Positions 17,908-25,395 of a stretch of DNA of 64,000 nucleotides are shown here, one piece after another. The DNA comes from Rhodopseudomonas boonkerdii (GTDB lineage: Bacteria; Pseudomonadota; Alphaproteobacteria; Rhizobiales; Xanthobacteraceae). Under the pieces are notes generated by a model that saw nothing but the letters and a program-made list of their open reading frames with translations, did not search any database and was not told where the DNA came from. The stretch is from contig NZ_CP036537.1 of the NCBI RefSeq assembly GCF_021184025.1, positions 2,976,001 through 3,040,000 on the forward strand. The letters are read 5' to 3'. The translations under genes were made by a program, and so were the position numbers. Position 1 is the stretch's first letter; each line of letters begins with the position of its first letter.

Positions 17908-20180
17908 GCGAGGGGCCGCAAAGTCCACCGTCTTCTCCGGCCGTGCCCCCCAGGCTATCGCATCCGGGTGAGGATAGTGCTCGGCCTGCATGGTTCGAGA
18001 CGCCCGCTGCGCGGGCTCCTCGCCATGAGGGTCTTCTAGGGCGACCCACACTCTACCCTCATCATGAGGAGCGGCCGCCTTCGGCCGCGTCTCGAAGGAT
18101 GGCTGCAGGCTTCCTGAAGCGTATGGTGCTTGGCGTTGCGATTGTGACCATGCTCACCACCATCGCATTCGCCACCTGGGTCCACTCCCTCGGTCCACTC
18201 CCGCTCGAAAAAGCCAGCATCGTTTCCACCACCGTCGTCGATCGCAACGGCAAGCTGCTGCGTGCTTACGCCATGTCCGATGGACGCTGGCGGCTGCCGG
18301 TGACGTCGAGTGCGTCGGTCGATCCCGGCTATCTCAACATTCTCCTCGGCTATGAGGACAAGCGCTTCTACGATCATCACGGCGTCGATCCGCTCGCGCT
18401 CGGGCGCGCCGCATTCCAACTCGTGACGCGCGGTGAGATCGTGTCGGGCGGTTCGACCATCACCATGCAGGTGGCGCGGCTGCTGGAGCCGCGGCGCGAG
18501 CGCTCGGTGCATGCAAAAATCCGTCAGGCCGTGCGCGCCCTGCAACTCGAACGGCAGATGAGCAAGGAGCAGATCCTCGATCTGTATCTCACGCTGGCAC
18601 CGTTCGGCGGCAATCTCGAAGGTGTTCGCGCTGCGTCCATCGCCTATTTCGGCAAGGAGCCGAAGCGGCTGTCCTTAGCGGAGGCCGCGCTGCTGGTGGC
18701 GCTGCCGCAATCGCCAGAACATCGCAGGCTCGATCGCCATCCCGGCAATGCCCGCGTCGCGCGCGATCGCGTACTGGAACGGATGGTCGGCGAGGGCCGC
18801 GTATCCGCCGCCGACGCCGTGCAGGCCAAGGCTGTCAATGTGCCCAAGCTGCGCAAGCCAATGCCGATCCTGGCGCCGCACGCCGCCGATCAGGCGGCTG
18901 CGCTGCGCAAGGACGAGCCGATCATCACAACGTCGCTCGATGCGGGCATTCAGCAAGCACTCGAAATGCTGGCGCGCGACCGCGCCACGGCGCTCGGCAG
19001 CAACATCTCTATCGGCATCCTCGCCGTCGACAATGAGAGCGGTGACATTCTCGCCCACGTCGGCTCCGCCGATTATTTCGACGACCGCAGGGCGGGGCAG
19101 GTGGACATGACCCGCGCCGTTCGCTCGCCCGGTTCGACCCTCAAGCCCTTCATCTATGGCCTCGCCTTCGAAGATGGCTTCATCCATCCGGAGAGCCTGA
19201 TCGACGATCGGCCGGCGCGCTTCGGCGCCTATGCGCCGGAGAACTTTGACATGACGTTCCAGGGTACGGTGCCCGTGCGCAAGGCGCTGCAATTGTCGCT
19301 CAACGTGCCGGCTGTTGCTCTGCTCGACCGCGTTGGGGCCTCGCGTTTCACGTCGCGCCTTAAACAGGCGGGCGGCGACCTCGTCCTGCCGGCGGGCGAA
19401 GCGCCCGGTCTCGCCATGGGCCTCGGTGGTGTCGGCGTCACCCTGCACGATCTTGTCCAGCTCTATGCAGGTGTCGCCCGGCTCGGCAGCGTCAAACCGC
19501 TGCGCGGGTTGATGCAGAAGAATGGCGGCGACGATCGCGAAACCTTGCGATTGATGGAGCCAGTCGCGGCTTGGCAGGTCGGCAATGTCCTGCTCGGCAC
19601 GCCGCCGCCGGAGAATGCCGCACCCAACCGCATCGCCTTCAAGACCGGCACAAGTTACGGTTATCGCGACGCCTGGTCGGTCGGTTTCGACGGCCGCATG
19701 ACCATCGGCGTCTGGGTCGGCCGTCCCGATGGTGCGCCGGTCCCAGGCCTGATCGGCCGGGTCGCCGCCGCGCCGGTGCTGTTCGATGCATTCGCGCGCA
19801 CCGGCAAGCTGCCGGCGCCGCTTCCCAAGGCGCCGAGAGGCGCGCTGGTCGCCAGCAATGCCAAATTGCCTCTGCCGCTGCGCCGGTATCGGCCGGCCGG
19901 CGACCTGATCCGGACCGGCAGCGAACAGACACTGCATATCCAGTTCCCGCTCAACGGCTCCCGGATCGATGCCAGCGGTGGCGAGGGGCAGTTCTCCTCG
20001 GTTCCGGTCAAGGTGGCCGGCGGGGTGATGCCCATGACTGTGCTGGTGAACGGCATAGCCGCCGGGGAACTCGACAGCCGCCGGCAGCGCCTGATCGATC
20101 CGCCCGGGCCGGGATTCGTCCGCCTGACCGTGATGGACGCCATGGGCGCCGCGGACACAGTTGTGGTCAGAATTCAGTGA
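17904..20180 (+). CDS. pbpC: Penicillin-binding protein 1C (bifunctional transglycosylase/transpeptidase)
   Basis: 758 residues from ATG 17904, translationally coupled to the macroglobulin gene. After a 72-residue cytoplasmic tail there is one membrane anchor (residues about 74-93), then a GT51 glycosyltransferase domain with catalytic Glu151 (EDKRFYDHHGVDP) and GGSTITMQ. The transpeptidase follows, with Ser411-Thr-Leu-Lys414, SLN and KTGTS motifs, and then a C-terminal BiPBP_C beta domain. It polymerises and may cross-link peptidoglycan in the periplasm. Oddly, residues 29-67 of the tail are encoded by an interspersed palindromic repeat (17989-18102) read in frame. Alternative starts at ATG 18099 or ATG 18123 would drop most of the tail but have poorly placed ribosome sites. 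Confidence 0.93.
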   Translation: MSEGPQSPPSSPAVPPRLSHPGEDSARPAWFETPAARAPRHEGLLGRPTLYPHHEERPPSAASRRMAAGFLKRMVLGVAIVTMLTTIAFATWVHSLGPLPLEKASIVSTTVVDRNGKLLRAYAMSDGRWRLPVTSSASVDPGYLNILLGYEDKRFYDHHGVDPLALGRAAFQLVTRGEIVSGGSTITMQVARLLEPRRERSVHAKIRQAVRALQLERQMSKEQILDLYLTLAPFGGNLEGVRAASIAYFGKEPKRLSLAEAALLVALPQSPEHRRLDRHPGNARVARDRVLERMVGEGRVSAADAVQAKAVNVPKLRKPMPILAPHAADQAAALRKDEPIITTSLDAGIQQALEMLARDRATALGSNISIGILAVDNESGDILAHVGSADYFDDRRAGQVDMTRAVRSPGSTLKPFIYGLAFEDGFIHPESLIDDRPARFGAYAPENFDMTFQGTVPVRKALQLSLNVPAVALLDRVGASRFTSRLKQAGGDLVLPAGEAPGLAMGLGGVGVTLHDLVQLYAGVARLGSVKPLRGLMQKNGGDDRETLRLMEPVAAWQVGNVLLGTPPPENAAPNRIAFKTGTSYGYRDAWSVGFDGRMTIGVWVGRPDGAPVPGLIGRVAAAPVLFDAFARTGKLPAPLPKAPRGALVASNAKLPLPLRRYRPAGDLIRTGSEQTLHIQFPLNGSRIDASGGEGQFSSVPVKVAGGVMPMTVLVNGIAAGELDSRRQRLIDPPGPGFVRLTVMDAMGAADTVVVRIQ
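17989..18102. repeat. Two-hairpin palindromic repeat, family 1, copy A (inside pbpC coding sequence)
   Basis: Two imperfect hairpins are visible. The first runs from CATGGTTCGAGACG through CTCCTCGCCATGAGGGT (17989-18032). The second runs from ACCCTCATCATGAGGAGC through GCGTCTCGAAGGATGG (18055-18102). The same sequence blocks occur at 35165-35280, 58064-58186 and 63889-64000. Here the hairpins are in the opposite order to the other copies, with the ATGAGGG ends facing inward. The element is fully inside the open reading frame of PBP1C and adds no stop codon. Confidence 0.9.
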
Positions 20181-20232
20181 CGCCCGGCTAACTGGTTGTG
20201 AGAGCGGCGGTTTCAGCGTATGCGACAGCCAT

Positions 20233-21975
20233 ATGGCTGAGACCGAATACAGACCTCGCTTTGGCGCCCCCCGCGAGCAGAAACCCCGCGTCGATCCGGG
20301 CAGTACGCTCGCGCGCGTGCTGGATGTCGCCACCGTGACCCATGGCCGGGCGGTCGCCTTCCTGACCGTCTGCGGGCTCCTGTTCTTCCTGTTCGGCTTT
20401 TTCACCATCCCGCCAATCGACCGCGACGAGTCGCGCTTCGCCCAGGCAACCAGGCAGATGGTCGAAACCGGCGATTTCGTCGATATCCGGTTCCAGGACG
20501 AGGTGCGCTACAAGAAGCCGGTGGGCATCTACTGGATGCAGGCGGTGGTCGTGGAGGCCGCTGAGGCTCTTGGCGTCCCCAATGCCGATGCCCGTATCTG
20601 GCTGTACCGGGTACCGTCGCTCATCGGTGCCATCGGCGCGGTGCTGCTGACCTACTGGACGGCGCTCGCCTTCGTGACCCGCCGCGGGGCCGTGCTTGCG
20701 GGCCTGATCATGTGCAGCTCGGTGCTGCTCAATGTCGAAGCCCGCATGGCCAAGACCGACGCGATGCTGCTGCTCACCGTCGTCGCCGTGATGGGTGCGA
20801 TGGCGCGCGCCTACCTGGCTTGGCAGCGCGGGGAGGACAACAAGCAGGGCGGGTGGTTTGAGCCCTTCGTATTCTGGACCGGCATGGCCGTCAGCATCCT
20901 CGTCAAGGGGCCGCTGATCCTGATGTTTGTCGGCTTCACGATCCTGGTGCTGGGCATCATGGATCGCTCGGTGGGCTGGCTCGGCCGGCTGAAGCCTCTG
21001 GCCGGCGTCCCCTGGACACTGCTGCTGGTGCTACCCTGGTTCGTGGCGATCTATCTCAAGGCCGGGCAGTCCTTCTTCTCGGATTCGCTGGGCGGCGACA
21101 TGCTGAGCAAGCTGCAGGCGCAGGAATCCCATGGCGCGCCTCCGGGCACCTATTTCCTGCTGTTCTGGGTAACGTTCTGGCCCGGCGCACCACTGGCCGG
21201 TATGGCGGCGCCGGCCATCTGGCGGGCGCGGCGCGAGCCGGGAGCCCAGTTCCTGCTGGCCTGGCTGGTGCCGTCCTGGATCGTGTTCGAACTGGTCATG
21301 ACCAAGCTGCCGCATTATGTGCTGCCGCTTTATCCGGCCATCGCGATCCTGATCGTGGGCGCGCTCGAGCGCAGGGTGCTGTCGCGCGGCTGGCTGTCGC
21401 GCGGTTCGGCCTGGTGGTTCGCCATTCCGGTGCTTGCGGCCGTTGCCGCACTGGTCGGCTCGGTCGCCATCGTCCGGCATCCGATGTTCCTGGCCTGGCC
21501 GTTTGCGGCCGGCGCGCTGGTGTTCGGCCTGTTCGCCTGGATGATGTATGACAACAACCGCGCTGAGCGGTCGCTGCTCTCGGGCGTTGTGGCTGCGTTC
21601 TTCATGAGCATCGCGTTCTACGGTGTGTTCCTGCCGTCGCTGCGGCCGGTGTTTCCGAGTGTGCATCTGGCGCGGGCGCTGCGTACGGTCGTCTGTGTCG
21701 CGCCGAAGGCGGCGGCAGCCGGTTATCACGAGCCGAGCCTGGTGTTCATGACCGACACCTCCACCTTGCTCACCGACGGTGCCGGCGCTGCCGATTTCCT
21801 CGGGCAGGGCAGCTGCCGTTTTGCGCTGGTCGAATATCGTTCCGAACGGCAATTTGCCCAGCGCGCCGAGGCAATCGGGCTGCGCTACAACATGTTCACC
21901 CGGATCGAGGGCTATAACTACTCGCAGGGCAAGTCGGTTTCGATCGCCGTCTATCGCTCCGAAGGCACGCAATGA
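20233..21975 (+). CDS. GT39/ArnT-like membrane glycosyltransferase (lipid-linked sugar donor)
   Basis: 580 residues from ATG 20233; the frame is open back to 20161 but that stretch overlaps the end of pbpC. After a 45-residue cytoplasmic tail, a polytopic protein begins with a helix and then the loop IDRDESRFAQATRQMVETGDF...RYKKPVGIYWMQA. That Asp-Glu loop and Lys-Pro turn are typical of the PMT/ArnT (GT39/GT83) superfamily, which moves a sugar from a polyprenyl-phosphate donor to an acceptor on the periplasmic face. About ten further helices follow, with a small C-terminal soluble part. It starts a tight operon with a PAP2 phosphatase, a GT2 enzyme and an LpxB-N-like protein, so lipid A or another envelope glycan is the likely acceptor (inference). 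Confidence 0.85.
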   Translation: MAETEYRPRFGAPREQKPRVDPGSTLARVLDVATVTHGRAVAFLTVCGLLFFLFGFFTIPPIDRDESRFAQATRQMVETGDFVDIRFQDEVRYKKPVGIYWMQAVVVEAAEALGVPNADARIWLYRVPSLIGAIGAVLLTYWTALAFVTRRGAVLAGLIMCSSVLLNVEARMAKTDAMLLLTVVAVMGAMARAYLAWQRGEDNKQGGWFEPFVFWTGMAVSILVKGPLILMFVGFTILVLGIMDRSVGWLGRLKPLAGVPWTLLLVLPWFVAIYLKAGQSFFSDSLGGDMLSKLQAQESHGAPPGTYFLLFWVTFWPGAPLAGMAAPAIWRARREPGAQFLLAWLVPSWIVFELVMTKLPHYVLPLYPAIAILIVGALERRVLSRGWLSRGSAWWFAIPVLAAVAALVGSVAIVRHPMFLAWPFAAGALVFGLFAWMMYDNNRAERSLLSGVVAAFFMSIAFYGVFLPSLRPVFPSVHLARALRTVVCVAPKAAAAGYHEPSLVFMTDTSTLLTDGAGAADFLGQGSCRFALVEYRSERQFAQRAEAIGLRYNMFTRIEGYNYSQGKSVSIAVYRSEGTQ

Positions 21976-22799
21976 TGGCGGCGCCGGGTTACGTTTCGCA
22001 ACTCGGGACGGTTCTCCGGCAGGCGCTGGCACAACTGGTCCGCGCGCCCTCGCATTCGCGCCGGGCTGAAGCCGCACGCCATTGGGCGAAGCGTTCGCTT
22101 GCCTTCGGCGCGCTCACCGCACTCGTCGTCGTCGCGCTGATGTTCCTGCTCGATGCCTATGAGATCGGGCTGATGCCGCCTCGCGGTACTGCCGGCCTGT
22201 GGCCACTGCGGATCGTCACCGATTTCGGCAAATCCGAATATGTGCTGTGGGCACTGTTCGGCCTGCTCATTGTCATTCTGCTGCTGGCGCCACGGCTACG
22301 CGGCCTGTCGCAGGCGATCTGGCTCAGCGTCGGCACGCGCGTGCAATACATCTTCCTGTCGGTGGGGCTTGCCGTGCTGCTCGGCGAATTGCTGAAAGGC
22401 ACCATCGGGCGCGGCCGGCCTTTCGTGGGGGGCGCTGCCAATGCGTTCAACTTCTCGCATTTCGCCTGGAGCGAGATCTATGCGAGTTTTCCGTCGGGCC
22501 ATGCCACCACAAGTTTCGCGCTGGCCTTCGCGGTGGCCGCGTTGTGGCCGAAGCTGCGATGGCCGATGGTGACCTATGCCGTGATCATCTGCAGCAGCCG
22601 CCTCGTGCTGCTGGCGCATCATCCGAGCGATGTGGTGGCCGGCGGGCTGCTCGGCTGGATCGTTGCCATGGGGGTCCGTTACTGGTTCGCCGCGCGCCAC
22701 CTGGCGTTCATCATCCGCCCGGGCGGCCGTATCGACCCGCTGCCGGGACCGTCCGCGGCGCACGTCAAGAGGGTTGCCCGCACGGCCTTCGCCCCATAA
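21972..22799 (+). CDS. PAP2-family membrane phosphatase (lipid A / undecaprenyl-pyrophosphate phosphatase type)
   Basis: 275 residues; the start overlaps the previous stop by 4 bases. Several membrane helices frame the three phosphatase motifs: K142-x6-R149-P150 (KGTIGRGRP), PSGH with His177, and S209-R210-x5-H216-x3-D220. All catalytic residues are present. The family removes phosphate from lipids in the periplasmic leaflet; LpxE/LpxF and UppP-like enzymes belong here. In this cassette it could dephosphorylate lipid A or recycle the polyprenyl carrier used by the GT39 transferase. The exact substrate cannot be told from sequence. Confidence 0.88.
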   Translation: MMAAPGYVSQLGTVLRQALAQLVRAPSHSRRAEAARHWAKRSLAFGALTALVVVALMFLLDAYEIGLMPPRGTAGLWPLRIVTDFGKSEYVLWALFGLLIVILLLAPRLRGLSQAIWLSVGTRVQYIFLSVGLAVLLGELLKGTIGRGRPFVGGAANAFNFSHFAWSEIYASFPSGHATTSFALAFAVAALWPKLRWPMVTYAVIICSSRLVLLAHHPSDVVAGGLLGWIVAMGVRYWFAARHLAFIIRPGGRIDPLPGPSAAHVKRVARTAFAP

Positions 22800-22841
22800 T
22801 AAGCGGGCGCGCGCGGCCGGCCGCGACAAGTTCCCGCAGCC

Positions 22842-23609
22842 GTGCCGCCAACCGAGAGCCCTGATTTGCCCCTGTCCGACGCTGCTTCCATCGATGTTTC
22901 CATTGTCGTGCCCGTGCGCAACGAGGAGGGCAATGTCGCGCCCCTGATCGCCGAAATCGCGGCGGCGCTCGATGGCCGCTGGGCCTATGAGATCATCTAC
23001 GTGAATGACGGCTCGACCGACCGCACGCCGGCATTGCTCGCCGAACTGATGCAGCAGCGCGCCGACCTGCGCCGGATCGATCATGCCGCGTCGTGCGGCC
23101 AGTCGGCGGCGGTGCGTACCGGTGTGCGCCACGCCCGCGGCGCCATCGTCGCGACGCTGGATGGCGACGGGCAGAACAATCCGGCCTTTCTGCCGGATCT
23201 CATCACGGCCATCGCCGACGGGGGCGGGCGCGTCGGCCTTGCAGCGGCACAGCGCGTCGGCCGCAAGGATACCGGCTTCAAGAAGTTTCAGTCGCGCATC
23301 GCCAACAAGGTGCGCAATGCCGTGCTGAAGGACGGCACGCGTGACACCGGCTGCGGGCTGAAGGCGTTCCGCCGCGACGTATTCCTGTCGCTGCCTTATT
23401 TCGATGGTCTGCATCGCTTCCTGCCGGCGCTGGTGCGCCGCGAGGGATTCGAGATCGCCTATGTGGATGTGATCGATCGTCCGCGTCATTCGGGCGTGTC
23501 GAATTACGGTTTCTTCGACCGCCTGTGGGTGGGATTGATGGATCTGGCCGGTGTGTGGTGGCTGATCCGCCGCAAGCGGTCGACGCCCCAAGCAACAGAG
23601 TTCAAGTAA
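22842..23609 (+). CDS. GT2 family glycosyltransferase, polyprenyl-phosphate sugar synthase type
   Basis: 255 residues. A GT-A fold opens with DVSIVVPVRNEEGNV, has YVNDGSTDRT for nucleotide binding and LDGDGQNNP in place of the DxD-type metal site. This closely resembles dolichol-phosphate mannose synthase, ArnC and RgtE-like enzymes that load a sugar onto a polyprenyl phosphate in the cytoplasm. Only one weak C-terminal hydrophobic segment is present, unlike longer two-helix relatives. It is the natural donor-maker for the GT39 enzyme two genes upstream. The start is uncertain: GTG 22842 gives the full frame, and TTG 22866 is also possible. Confidence 0.87.
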   Translation: MPPTESPDLPLSDAASIDVSIVVPVRNEEGNVAPLIAEIAAALDGRWAYEIIYVNDGSTDRTPALLAELMQQRADLRRIDHAASCGQSAAVRTGVRHARGAIVATLDGDGQNNPAFLPDLITAIADGGGRVGLAAAQRVGRKDTGFKKFQSRIANKVRNAVLKDGTRDTGCGLKAFRRDVFLSLPYFDGLHRFLPALVRREGFEIAYVDVIDRPRHSGVSNYGFFDRLWVGLMDLAGVWWLIRRKRSTPQATEFK

Positions 23610-23948
23610 ATGCTGATTCAGTACGGCCAGGCGCTCGGCGACTATCTCTACGATGTCTTTGTCGCCAAATTCGATTTCTGGCTCGCTTTCGGCCTGGTCG
23701 CGCAGCTGCTGTTCACCGCGCGTTTCCTGGTGCAGTGGATTTCCAGCGAGCGCGCCGGCGCGAGTGTCGTGCCGATGGCGTTCTGGTTCCTGTCCATGGC
23801 CGGCGGATTCATGACGCTGATCTACGGCATCGCCAAGCGCGAGCCGGTGATCATCCTCGGCCAGGCCTTCGCGACCATTATCTATGTGCGCAACATCATG
23901 CTGATCGTGAAGAACCGCAGCAGCGGTTCGAAGACGCTGTCGAACTAG
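23610..23948 (+). CDS. Lipid-A-disaccharide synthase N-terminal-like membrane protein (LAB_N)
   Basis: 112 residues, starting at the base after the upstream stop. Three hydrophobic helices carry the LAB_N signatures FGLVAQLLFTARFLVQWISSE, VVPMAFWFLSMAGG and LGQAFATIIYVRNIML. These small proteins are often encoded beside GT2 sugar-lipid synthases and are suspected to help flip or handle the lipid-linked sugar, but no biochemical role is established for this one. The stop codon overlaps the stop of the convergent AraC-type gene by 4 bases (CTAG). Confidence 0.88.
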   Translation: MLIQYGQALGDYLYDVFVAKFDFWLAFGLVAQLLFTARFLVQWISSERAGASVVPMAFWFLSMAGGFMTLIYGIAKREPVIILGQAFATIIYVRNIMLIVKNRSSGSKTLSN

Positions 23949-24961
23949 TCCGCGATCAAGCCTGACACCGTCATCCACCAGCGATGCACGACTTCGGGAC
24001 TGGTGAGCTGGACGGTCGCCGACGCCTCGCGCTGGTTTTTCCGATAAGCGCTGGCAGTGACGCCGAAGCGCGCGCGAAAGCTGCGGCTGAAATGCGCTTC
24101 GCTGCTAAAACCGAGATCGGCAGCCAGTTTCGACAGACGACGCGTTTCCAGGGGATCGCTGAGCGCGGCCTGCACCGCCAGCAGCCGGCGTTCCTGCACA
24201 TGGCGCATGATGCCGCCGCGATCGGCGAACACGCGGTACAATGTGGCGCGCGAGATGGCGAGCTTCTGCGCCAGCCATTCCGGTGAGAGGTCCGGCGAGG
24301 CGAGATTGTCGCGGATCGCCGCCTCGGTCAAAGCGAGGATGGTTTCGTCCGCTTGTTTCTGCTGTTCGAATTTGGCATCCGGCGTCGCGCCCAGCAGGCG
24401 CTTGAGGAAATCGACGGTTTCGGCGACGGTGGTTTCCACATCCGCCTCGGTCAGCTGAGCGCTGCGCTCCTGCAGTGAACGCATGTGAGCTGCGAGCAGA
24501 TCGTTACGAAACGGATCGAGCCGCGGCTTCAATCCCTCCAGTAGCGGAGCGCCGAGCAGCATGCGAGGCACGATGAGCGATATCGTGCTGGATGCGAACG
24601 CCCGCGTGTTCACGGGGCAGGCGAGATCGATCATGGCGACCTTGCCGGGGCCGATGGTCGTGTGCTGTCCGGTGATCTCGCCGTTGAAGCCGCCCGTCAT
24701 ATACAGGTGCAGCAGCAGATGGTCCGGTGTCACCGCGATCCGCCCGGCGTCGCGCACGAAATTCTGCGCGGTAAAGACCACCTTGGCGATGATGATATTG
24801 CCGATGATGACGCCCGACGCCGAACCCGTCGGCGTCTTCTTGCCGGGCCCCGCAGCGCGGGGTTCGAACAGCGGTGCGAGAACTGCACTCCAGGTGGCGA
24901 AAGCGGTGACTTCGTCCAAGCCGGTCGTGACGTAATAGAGACGTGGAAGCGGCGGCGACAT
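23945..24961 (-). CDS. AraC-family transcriptional regulator
   Basis: 338 residues. The N-terminal two-thirds resembles the AraC-binding-like (cupin-like) ligand domain, including LLLHLYMTGGFNGE and GPGKVAMIDLACP. The C-terminus (residues about 215-310) holds the double helix-turn-helix of AraC/XylS proteins: WLAQKLAISRATLYRVF and LSKLAADLGFSSEAHFSRSFRARFGVTASAYR. It is a DNA-binding regulator with unknown inducer. It is convergent with the glycan cassette, and its promoter faces the 434-base region upstream of the autotransporter gene, so it may regulate that gene or itself (inference). Confidence 0.9.
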   Translation of the reverse strand: MSPPLPRLYYVTTGLDEVTAFATWSAVLAPLFEPRAAGPGKKTPTGSASGVIIGNIIIAKVVFTAQNFVRDAGRIAVTPDHLLLHLYMTGGFNGEITGQHTTIGPGKVAMIDLACPVNTRAFASSTISLIVPRMLLGAPLLEGLKPRLDPFRNDLLAAHMRSLQERSAQLTEADVETTVAETVDFLKRLLGATPDAKFEQQKQADETILALTEAAIRDNLASPDLSPEWLAQKLAISRATLYRVFADRGGIMRHVQERRLLAVQAALSDPLETRRLSKLAADLGFSSEAHFSRSFRARFGVTASAYRKNQREASATVQLTSPEVVHRWWMTVSGLIAD

Positions 24962-25395
24962 GATGTGCGAGGGTACTTTGCAATAGGTTCAGCAGGACCG
25001 GAAATCTGAGTTCGCAGAAGAGGTATGGCCAATTTAACCCGGCTGGTTAGGGGGGACGACAGATACATCGGTTGCGGTTCAGTTAGTTGTATTCGTGGTG
25101 AACGGCACTTGGTTAGCAGCGTGCATCGTTGCGTTAACGTCGGTTCCATATGCGTTGTTTCTGCACGAAATCGTGGAACCTGAGGTTGTGTCGACGGATG
25201 AGACGCAGGGTCAAGACAAACCACAGCTGGCGGATGGGATAAGCCATCATCGCGCTGTCCTAGCGAAATTCGTTCGTACTAGAAGTGACCCATCCGTGTT
25301 GCGGGCTGGGGAATGTCCCGACGCCGGATGCGAATTGGGGGCTTATGACTGCAGCGACACTGCATGCATGAGCGCGTGAGCGAAGGGGACGTTTG
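24962..25395. other. Divergent regulatory region between the AraC regulator and the autotransporter, no confident gene
   Basis: This 434-base stretch is less GC-rich than the flanking genes. It must contain the promoters of both divergent genes. An inverted pair GGTTCCA (25142-25148) and TGGAACC (25174-25180) could be an operator but is unproven. A GTG-started 94-codon frame (25095-25379) fills part of it. Its product resembles no family I know and no clear ribosome site precedes it, so I do not call it. Confidence 0.5.

Noticed and set aside
18675..20408. 577-codon minus-strand frame opposite pbpC
   Set aside because: Shadow frame; PBP1C motifs on the plus strand are complete.
25095..25379. 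94-codon GTG frame before the autotransporter
   Set aside because: No clear ribosome site and no known family; most likely regulatory DNA.
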